Source: Planctomycetales bacterium
GTDB taxonomy: Bacteria; Planctomycetota; SBBH01
NCBI GenBank assembly: GCA_005239795.1
Contig: SBBH01000005.1
Coordinates: forward strand, 1 to 5,623
Direction: 5' to 3'
DNA: 5,623 nt
Part shown: positions 1 to 4,290 of the stretch, in pieces
Numbering within the stretch: position 1 is the first letter of the stretch
Layout: the number at the start of each line of letters is the position of its first letter
The notes under the pieces: generated by a model
Seen by the model: the letters and a program-made list of their open reading frames with translations, nothing else
What the model was told of the DNA's origin: nothing
Databases searched by the model: none
Made by a program: the position numbers and the translations under genes

Positions 1-1
1 G

Positions 2-88
2 ACGATGATCGATTACGCGCAAAGCCCCGTGGACGAGATAGGTTCGTATGTTTCCTATGCGGGGGTGGCGTTGACCCCTAAAAAGTAG
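2..88 (+). CDS. C-terminal end of an unidentified protein (partial)
   Basis: The frame beginning at base 2 is open to a TAG at 86-88 and reads as 28 residues, ending in VSYAGVALTPKK. The residue mix looks like ordinary protein: acidic and aromatic residues with alternating hydrophobics, and none of the Arg/Pro excess seen in the shadow frames nearby. Its start lies outside the window, so no domain can be recognised and no function is proposed. The opposite strand is also open here, but that reading looks like a shadow. The call rests on composition over a short stretch. Confidence 0.4.
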   Translation, partial: TMIDYAQSPVDEIGSYVSYAGVALTPKK

Positions 89-122
89 CGTTGCGCTAAA
101 TCTCTTTCGCTCAATCGGGTTC

Positions 123-154
123 GGCGACGGTCGCGGCTGGCGGCATCCGTCGCC
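123..154. repeat. Short inverted repeat
   Basis: GGCGACGG at 123-130 is matched by CCGTCGCC at 147-154, giving an 8-bp perfect stem around a 16-nt loop. It lies 34 bases after the stop of the left-edge open frame. No T-run follows, so it is not a typical intrinsic terminator. In DNA this GC-rich, a stem of this size could be chance. Confidence 0.35.
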
Positions 155-431
155 TCGCGGTCGCCGGGGACGCTTCGGGCGACAACAGCAACGCAGAACC
201 CGTGGCCCGTAACCTTTTGGCAAGCGACGTATTCCGATCCATGATTCACGAACCACGAAAAGGTGTCGGCCGCTCCGGCGGGGCCTGTCTGCCGTTCCAC
301 CTTGGGCGGATTGGAGGCACGGCGCAGACAGATCCCGAGCCCCGCCTCGCGGCCTTTTTCTTTCGGTTGGAGACGACTTCTGTTTCTTTGGAAGCAGCGG
401 GCCGGTGGAAAAAGACGCCCTGGAGCACGTA

Positions 432-485
432 CGACAGGGTGGCGATACCTCTGGGGGCGGGTGAGAGGAATCCTGTTGTTTTTTT
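432..485 (+). terminator. Candidate intrinsic terminator, + strand
   Basis: Bases 432-440 pair with 470-478 in a nine-pair stem that includes two G.U pairs. It encloses a second five-pair stem, CCTCT at 448-452 with AGAGG at 464-468. The base of the outer stem is followed at once by seven T residues at 479-485. Hairpin plus adjacent T-run is the standard intrinsic terminator layout for a + strand transcript. The only upstream + strand gene ends at 88, so the transcript it would stop is either a long 3' untranslated region or an unannotated RNA. The wobble pairs and the internal loop lower confidence. Confidence 0.42.
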
Positions 486-546
486 ACCGCGCTGGAGATT
501 TACCGGGAAGCGTGCGCCCCCGGGCGGCTGCTCCCGAGGGGGTATG

Positions 547-618
547 TTCGGCAGGGCGAGGTGCAGACTTTCGCTTCCGGGAGAGACTCTCGCCCACTTT
601 ACCTCGCCCGTCGCCGAA
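547..618. repeat. Imperfect inverted repeat with 15-bp arms
   Basis: The left arm (547-562) is TTCGGC, one extra base, then GGGCGAGGT. The right arm (601-618) is ACCTCGCCC, three extra bases, then GCCGAA. The arms therefore pair over 15 bases with one small asymmetric bulge. The 38-base interior contains a further short palindrome, GAGAGACTCTC. No gene explains it. It could be a structured RNA element, a regulatory site or a relic of a mobile element. Confidence 0.5.
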
Positions 619-714
619 CCGAAGTGAGCCGGGCGTTGGAAAAGAAGTCTGCCCGGCGAACGTCCCCCGCCCGCCTACAGACCTATCGGTCCTACGGTGG
701 GTCCGCCGTCGCTT

Positions 715-736
715 CCCATGCGGCAAGCCGCATGGG
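715..736. repeat. Perfect 22-bp palindrome
   Basis: Ten bases, CCCATGCGGC, at 715-724 are followed by AA and then by the exact reverse complement at 727-736. The sequence just before and inside it (from 703) resembles a second copy starting at 830: both share CCGCCGTCGCT, then CCCATGC, then AGCCGC. The second copy has lost the symmetry. No T-run follows on either strand, so a terminator is unlikely. It might be a protein-binding site or a member of a dispersed repeat family. Confidence 0.5.
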
Positions 737-817
737 CATAGACGGAAGGGAGTGGCCGCCATCAGGGGGCGCATCGGCACCGAGGTGGGTAGGTGGTTTC
801 CCGATGAGCGGCCCACG

Positions 818-842
818 AAAAAGGAGCGCCCGCCGTCGCTCC
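818..842 (-). terminator. Intrinsic terminator of the minus-strand CBS/membrane-protein pair
   Basis: Read on the minus strand, GGAGCG (837-842) and CGCTCC (823-828) form a perfect six-pair stem around an eight-base loop. Five T residues (818-822) follow at once. It begins about 48 bases past the stop of the 62-residue membrane protein gene at 891, a normal place for the end of that transcript. Confidence 0.6.
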
Positions 843-890
843 CCATGCATCGAGCCGCGAAGGTGGAAACCGCTGAAGAAACGCTAGATA

Positions 891-1079
891 TTACTTTTGC
901 CTGGACCGAAACGCCCAGGCGCAGAAACTGCCGGTGATCGCCACGGCGACCCAGGAAGCCCAAACCGGCATTGCTTGGTCCGCGACAAGCACCGGCCATT
1001 GATTGAGCGCACGCAGGGTCTGAACCGCAGCCATGATGCCGAAGAGCACGCCGGAGGCGACGACGTAACGGCTGCGCAT
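891..1079 (-). CDS. Small two-helix membrane protein
   Basis: This 62-residue protein has two predicted membrane segments, roughly residues 5-25 and 38-57. They are joined by a short loop containing NQWP, with basic residues at both ends (RSR near the start, RSRQK at the end). That pattern predicts a helical hairpin in the inner membrane with both termini in the cytoplasm. The start is well supported: a GAGGAGG ribosome binding site lies seven bases upstream. The gene follows the CBS-domain gene by 18 bases on the same strand, and an intrinsic terminator follows it, so the two look like an operon. I know of similar short, uncharacterised two-helix proteins in proteobacteria but cannot name a family or function. 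Confidence 0.72.
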   Translation of the reverse strand: MRSRYVVASGVLFGIMAAVQTLRALNQWPVLVADQAMPVWASWVAVAITGSFCAWAFRSRQK

Positions 1080-1086
1080 GCGCCAG

Positions 1087-1093
1087 CCTCCTC
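1087..1093 (-). promoter_or_regulatory. Strong ribosome binding site for the small membrane protein
   Basis: The minus strand reads GAGGAGG, seven bases before the ATG at 1079. It sits wholly in the 18-base gap after the CBS gene's TAA at 1098-1100. It supports both the existence and the start of the 62-residue gene. Confidence 0.75.
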
Positions 1094-1097
1094 GTCT

Positions 1098-1535
1098 TTA
1101 AGAGCCCGGCGGCGCGTACTGGATGTATTCCTTCATCCAGCGGACCTCGTCCTTTTTTTCGCGCCAGTCGACCTCGATGAGATCGCGGATCGAGACGGTG
1201 GCCATGAGCTTCCCCTGGTCGACGATCGGAAGGTGGCGGCACTTGGCCTGCTTCATCGTGCGGAGGGCCTCCTCGACCGTCATGGAGAGCGTGCCGAGGG
1301 CCACTTTCGCGGTCATCTCGTCGGCGACGCAGCTCTTTGCGGGATCCTTTCCCTGGGCGACGATTTTTTTCATGAGATCCCGTTCAGTGAAGATCCCCAC
1401 CAGCTTGTCGCCGTCGAGAATCACGAGCGCCCCGACGTTTTCGGCGGTCATCCGCTTGGCGGCCTCGAGCACTGAGGCGGTCTTTTGGATGACGTGCGGG
1501 GGATTGTCGGCGATGTAGTTGGCTAGGATCGGCAT
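1098..1535 (-). CDS. CBS-domain pair protein
   Basis: This is a stand-alone Bateman module of 145 residues from the start chosen here. The first CBS repeat covers about residues 5-60 and ends in GIFTERDL (47-54), the usual closing motif. The second covers about 70-122 and ends in TVSIRDL. A charged tail follows (DWREKKDEVRW). CBS pairs bind adenine nucleotides or related ligands in the cleft between repeats and act as sensors. No effector domain is fused, so it may act on a partner, possibly the membrane protein encoded 18 bases downstream; that is inference. The start at 1535 (MPILANYI) matches normal family length but has only a distant AAAGG upstream. An in-frame ATG at 1589 would add 18 basic residues. 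Confidence 0.88.
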   Translation of the reverse strand: MPILANYIADNPPHVIQKTASVLEAAKRMTAENVGALVILDGDKLVGIFTERDLMKKIVAQGKDPAKSCVADEMTAKVALGTLSMTVEEALRTMKQAKCRHLPIVDQGKLMATVSIRDLIEVDWREKKDEVRWMKEYIQYAPPGS

Positions 1536-1624
1536 CTTGCATAACAGAGTACCTTTGTGCTCGGGTCTTAGCAAACGCTTGCGCGCCATTTCTCAATTCG
1601 CGTTTCGCATTGTCCAGAGTGCGA

Positions 1625-1630
1625 TATAAT
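1625..1630 (+). promoter_or_regulatory. Consensus -10 box upstream of the polyferredoxin
   Basis: A perfect TATAAT stands eight bases before the polyferredoxin ATG at 1639. No good -35 hexamer is visible 16-18 bases upstream (best fit around 1602-1608 is poor) and there is no TGn extension. If used, it would start transcription at about 1636-1639, on or next to the start codon, giving a leaderless or nearly leaderless mRNA. The same spacer must also hold the promoter for the divergent CBS gene. Confidence 0.45.
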
Positions 1631-1638
1631 CGGGGTAT

Positions 1639-2112
1639 ATGCCCCACGACATCACGGAAACCTGCATCGGATGCACCGCCTGCGCGGCCATCTGCCCCAC
1701 CGAGGCGATCTACGGCGAGAAGAAGATGCTGCACCACATCATTCCCGAGCGGTGCATCGACTGCGCCGCTTGCTCGGCGGTTTGCCCGGTGGAGTGCATC
1801 CTGGACGAGGTGGGGGAGATCAAGCCGCGCCGGAAGCTCGCCGACCTTCCCAAGGCCAAGGTGATCGAGGAAAGCTGCACGGGGTGCGAGTTCTGCGTGG
1901 ACGTCTGCCCCTATGGGTGCATCAGCTTGAGGAGCGGCGCTAAGGTCGAGGGGGTCCTGGCGGTCGCCGATGTCGACCCCGCCAAGTGCGTCGGGTGCGG
2001 CCTGTGCGTCGCCGTCTGCGACAAAGAGGCGATTCTGGTCTACGACAAGGGGGGGAATCTCCTCGAACAGGGCAAGCTCAAGATCTACGAGATCAACGAG
2101 TATTCACGTTAA
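1639..2112 (+). CDS. Polyferredoxin with four [4Fe-4S] cluster motifs
   Basis: This 157-residue protein carries four cysteine motifs: C9/12/15/19, C39/42/45/49, C80/83/86/90 and C117/120/123/127. The first three end in CP; the fourth ends in C-Asp. The pairing suggests two bacterial-type ferredoxin domains, about residues 1-60 and 75-135, joined by a basic linker (KPRRK) and followed by a 20-residue tail. It should hold four low-potential clusters and act as a cytoplasmic electron carrier or wire. Two extra cysteines, C53 and C94, sit at equivalent places (CPVECI and CPYGCI) where this fold often has alanine. No signal peptide or membrane segment is present. It lies 31 bases before ETF-QO on the same strand, which suggests co-transcription. 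Only GGGG at 1632-1635 precedes the ATG, so the ribosome binding site is weak. Confidence 0.92.
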   Translation: MPHDITETCIGCTACAAICPTEAIYGEKKMLHHIIPERCIDCAACSAVCPVECILDEVGEIKPRRKLADLPKAKVIEESCTGCEFCVDVCPYGCISLRSGAKVEGVLAVADVDPAKCVGCGLCVAVCDKEAILVYDKGGNLLEQGKLKIYEINEYSR

Positions 2113-2127
2113 CCCCGCCGCTTCCAT

Positions 2128-2134
2128 GGGTGAG
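2128..2134 (+). promoter_or_regulatory. Ribosome binding site deciding the ETF-QO start
   Basis: GGGTGAG ends nine bases before the ATG at 2144. The earlier in-frame ATG at 2126 has only a pyrimidine-rich, Shine-Dalgarno-free stretch before it. The 2144 start also begins directly with the beta strand of the FAD-binding motif, as expected for this family. Confidence 0.55.
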
Positions 2135-2143
2135 CGCGAGCGG

Positions 2144-3790
2144 ATGGATCTGGATGTCCTGTTCGTCGGCGCCGGGCCGGCCTCCCTGGCCGGGACCTAC
2201 CACCTTCTTCAGCTCGTCAAGCAGCACAACGGCGCCCATCCCGACGGAAAGCTCGAACCGGCGGTGGCCGTGGTCGAAAAGGGAGCCGCCGTGGGGAATC
2301 TGGGCCTCTCCGGAGGGGTTTTAGACCCCCGCGCAATGCGGGAGCTGATGAGCGATTTTCGCGAGCGGGGAATGCCGATCGAGGCGGAGGTCGCCTCCGA
2401 CGAGGTGCGCTTCTTCACGAAGGGGTCGGCGTTCAAGCTTCCTTTCAATCCGCCCCCTTTGGACAACCATGGGAATTTTGTCGTGTCGCTCGCGGCCTGG
2501 TGCGCTTGGATGGGGCAGAGGGTGGAGGAAGCGGGCGGCAACATCTTCACCGGTTTTGCCGCCGGCGAGCTTTTGTACGAGGGGGATCGCGTGGTGGGAG
2601 TGCGCACCGGCGACAAGGGGATCGCCAAGGACGGCGCCAAGCGCCCCAACTTCGAGCCAGGGATCGACCTGGCGGCGAAGGTGACCATCTTGGGGGAGGG
2701 CCCCCGCGGGACCCTGGCCAAGCGGCACATCGCCCGTTTGCGGCTCGATGAGGGGAAGAACCCGCAGGTTTACGGCACCGGCGTCAAGGAGGTCTGGAAG
2801 GTTCGTCCCGAAAAAGCTTGTCCCGGGCGTGTCATCCACACGCTGGGGTTTCCCGCCGACGCCGACGTCATGGGGGGAGGCTTTATCTATGGGATGTCCG
2901 GCAACCGCTTGTCTCTCGGATACGTCACGTGGCTCAACTACAAGGACCCTTCGGCAGATCCCCATGGGGAATTTCATCTTTGGAAGACGCACCCTTTCAT
3001 TCGGGATCTCTTGGAGGGAGGCGAAATCGTCCAGTACGGCGCCAAGACGATCCCCGAGGGGGGATATTTCAGCGTCCCGCGCCTCTACTCAGACGGGTTG
3101 ATGCTTGTGGGGGACACCGCTGGGATGGTGAACGTGATGCGCTTGAAGGGAATCCACCTGGCGATGAAATCGGGGATGCTCGCGGCCGAGACGGCCTTCG
3201 CGGCCTTGAAAGCGGGGGATGCGTCGGAAAAGACGCTCGCCGCCTACCAGGAGGCGTACGAGAAATCCTGGATCTCTGAAGAGCTCAAGACCTCCCGAAA
3301 TTTTCACTCCTATTTCGACCACGGCTTGTTCGCGGGGGTCGTCCGGAATGGCCTGGCCATGCTTTTCGGGGGAAGGCTTCTTGCGGATCGTCTTCCGGGA
3401 CATCCCGACCATGAGACCTTGCGCAAGGGGGACGCGCGAGAGCGCCATCGCTACACGGACCTGGCATGGGACAACAAGACCTTCCTCTTCGACAAGGTCA
3501 CGGATGTCTTCCACTCGGGAACCCAGCATGAGGAAAACCAGCCGCCGCACCTCCTGGTGGCCGACGATGATCTGTGCCGCACCCGCTGTGCCCAGGAGTA
3601 TGGGAATCCCTGCGTCAACTTTTGTCCGGCCAATGTCTACGAAATGGAGGGGGAGGGGAGTGCGCGGCACCTCAAGCTGAACGCCGCCAACTGCGTGCAC
3701 TGCAAGACCTGCGACATCAAGGATCCCTACGGCATCATCACCTGGGTGCCGCCGGAAGGAGGAGGGGGGCCAAGATACAGCGTCTTATAG
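2144..3790 (+). CDS. Electron transfer flavoprotein-quinone oxidoreductase (ETF-QO)
   Basis: At 548 residues from ATG 2144, this matches the family's length. ETF-QO is a peripheral membrane flavoprotein that passes electrons from reduced ETF through FAD and a [4Fe-4S] cluster to ubiquinone or menaquinone. The N-terminus has the dinucleotide-binding motif GAGPAS (9-14), with Ser where Gly is usual. Conserved blocks follow: GGGFIYGM, LNYKDP, the second FAD contact LVGDTAG (D324) and LKGIHLAMKSG. The C-terminal ferredoxin-like domain ends in NCVHCKTCDIKDP and PEGGGGP, family signatures. The usual cluster ligands are C494 with C517/C520/C523. Three further cysteines, C478, C482 and C490, precede them and are absent from the mammalian enzyme as I recall it. 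No ETF subunit genes are visible; ferredoxin genes flank it. An in-frame ATG at 2126 would add six residues. Confidence 0.95.
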   Translation: MDLDVLFVGAGPASLAGTYHLLQLVKQHNGAHPDGKLEPAVAVVEKGAAVGNLGLSGGVLDPRAMRELMSDFRERGMPIEAEVASDEVRFFTKGSAFKLPFNPPPLDNHGNFVVSLAAWCAWMGQRVEEAGGNIFTGFAAGELLYEGDRVVGVRTGDKGIAKDGAKRPNFEPGIDLAAKVTILGEGPRGTLAKRHIARLRLDEGKNPQVYGTGVKEVWKVRPEKACPGRVIHTLGFPADADVMGGGFIYGMSGNRLSLGYVTWLNYKDPSADPHGEFHLWKTHPFIRDLLEGGEIVQYGAKTIPEGGYFSVPRLYSDGLMLVGDTAGMVNVMRLKGIHLAMKSGMLAAETAFAALKAGDASEKTLAAYQEAYEKSWISEELKTSRNFHSYFDHGLFAGVVRNGLAMLFGGRLLADRLPGHPDHETLRKGDARERHRYTDLAWDNKTFLFDKVTDVFHSGTQHEENQPPHLLVADDDLCRTRCAQEYGNPCVNFCPANVYEMEGEGSARHLKLNAANCVHCKTCDIKDPYGIITWVPPEGGGGPRYSVL

Positions 3791-3791
3791 G

Positions 3792-3965
3792 CGAAATATG
3801 AAACGCCAAACGGCAAAATCCGAAACACCAAACAAACCGAAAAACACCAAACGCCACAAAACAATGGCAGAAGAGAAATTGCGCTGCTTTGTCCAAGTCT
3901 GTTTTTTGGGCGTTTTTCATTTTTTCCCTTTGTTTGTCGTTTGTTGTTTGTCTTTTGGAGTTTCG
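3792..3965. repeat. Long imperfect inverted array of AAAC-type heptamers
   Basis: The gap between ETF-QO and the small ferredoxin is an A/C-rich left arm (about 3792-3865) and a G/T-rich right arm (about 3900-3965). The arms are approximate reverse complements with indels. Many units are seven bases long. On the left these include AAACGCC (3801), AAACGGC (3808), AAACACC (3823) and AAACGCC (3849). The right arm on the minus strand is five contiguous units, 3929-3963: AAACTCC, AAAAGAC, AAACAAC, AAACGAC and AAACAAA. The ends are CGAAA and TTTCG. A smaller hairpin sits at the centre (ACAATGGCAG with CTGCTTTGT), with T-runs nearby at 3902-3907 and 3913-3917. It may slow or stop transcription after ETF-QO; that is inference. 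Confidence 0.7.
3957..3960 (+). promoter_or_regulatory. Ribosome binding site of the small ferredoxin, inside a repeat unit
   Basis: GGAG ends nine bases before the ATG at 3970. It forms part of the last heptamer (GGAGTTT) of the right arm of the inverted array. In the approximate fold this unit faces a mismatched stretch of the left arm (around 3797-3801), so the site might stay exposed. It fixes the gene start at 3970 rather than upstream. Confidence 0.6.
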
Positions 3966-3969
3966 ATCC

Positions 3970-4218
3970 ATGGCTGATCCAAAGAACAAATGGCATGACA
4001 ATGCCATGGGCCGGTGGTATGTCGATGCCCAGTGTATCGATTGCGACCTTTGCAATGAGATCGCGCCGGGGCATTTCAAGGGGAACGACGGGGAGGCCCA
4101 TTCTTTCGTTCATAAGCAGCCGGCGACACCCAAGGAGTTGGCGGCCTGCCGAGAGGCGAAGGAGTCATGTCCCGTCGACGCGATCGGCGACGACGGTGAG
4201 GAAGTGGTTGGTGGATAG
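3970..4218 (+). CDS. Small single-cluster ferredoxin
   Basis: This 82-residue acidic protein has one cluster motif: CIDCDLC (C22, C25, C28) with a fourth ligand in CPVDAIG (C67). C60 is an extra cysteine just before it. The opening (NKWHDNAMGRWYVD) and the spacing between the two halves match a type of short bacterial ferredoxin I recognise from other genomes. It should carry one [4Fe-4S] cluster and act as a soluble cytoplasmic electron carrier. The chosen start has a GGAG site at 3957-3960; further upstream the frame reads into T-rich repeat DNA. It lies between two unrelated inverted heptamer arrays, and the right-hand array overlaps its last six codons. It may be a partner of the ETF-QO encoded upstream, judged by position only. 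Confidence 0.88.
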   Translation: MADPKNKWHDNAMGRWYVDAQCIDCDLCNEIAPGHFKGNDGEAHSFVHKQPATPKELAACREAKESCPVDAIGDDGEEVVGG

Positions 4219-4277
4219 TGTTTAGTGGTTAGAGGCATTTCGGCTTTAACCGCTATCCACTAATCACTAATCACTTC
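4201..4277 (+). repeat. 77-nt inverted array of GTG-type heptamers overlapping the ferredoxin stop
   Basis: Four heptamers on the left (4204-4231: GTGGTTG, GTGGATA, GTGTTTA, GTGGTTA) face four on the right (4247-4274: TAACCGC, TATCCAC, TAATCAC twice). GAA and TTC close the ends. The arms are in exact register with no bulges and a short apex around 4237-4241. In + strand RNA, 28 of the 31 arm pairs (4201-4231 with 4247-4277) can form, four of them G.U; a fifth G.U lies just inside at 4232/4246. The left arm encodes the last residues of the ferredoxin and its TAG (4216-4218). No T-run follows, so it suits mRNA protection or a repeat element better than an intrinsic terminator. Confidence 0.85.
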
Positions 4278-4290
4278 GTAGAATCCTCGT

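Larger units (their letters stand above)
89..817. other. Gene-free region rich in inverted repeats
   Basis: This stretch of about 730 bases has several long open frames on both strands. All translate to Arg/Pro/Gly-rich sequence with no recognisable domain, as expected for open frames in GC-rich DNA. No tRNA, rRNA or known structured-RNA core was recognised. It does hold many inverted repeats: 123-130 with 147-154 (8 bp), the hairpin at 432-478, 517-524 with 533-542, 547-562 with 601-618, and 715-736. It may be an untranslated region, an unknown structured RNA or degraded DNA. I cannot decide between these. Confidence 0.5.

Noticed and set aside
409..438. Minus-strand terminator ending in the T-run opposite 409-413
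   Set aside because: The possible stem is only about five pairs (CCCTG with CAGGG) and is separated from the T-run by four bases; the + strand hairpin at 432-478 uses the same bases better.
400..650. RNase P RNA, tmRNA, SRP RNA or group II intron
   Set aside because: None of the conserved cores I know for these RNAs was found on either strand, despite the dense hairpins.
263..937. A 224-codon open frame on the + strand
   Set aside because: Its translation is rich in Arg, Pro and Gly with no domain, it overlaps the well-supported minus-strand terminator and the end of the membrane-protein gene, and long chance frames are expected in DNA this GC-rich.
484..1242. A 252-codon open frame on the minus strand
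   Set aside because: It overlaps the CBS and small membrane protein genes in another frame and reads as basic, low-complexity sequence, so it is a shadow.
1970..2143. N-terminal extension of ETF-QO to an ATG at 1970
   Set aside because: The extension would be translated out of frame through the polyferredoxin and is a Ser/Arg-rich shadow. The FAD motif begins right after the ATG at 2144, which has a ribosome binding site.
3889..3969. N-terminal extension of the small ferredoxin with a hydrophobic stretch like a signal peptide
   Set aside because: The hydrophobic residues come from the T-rich right arm of the repeat array. The ATG at 3970 has GGAG at proper spacing and gives the normal ferredoxin length.
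3792..4277. CRISPR array
   Set aside because: Repeats are seven bases, degenerate and inverted, with no spacers or longer direct repeats.
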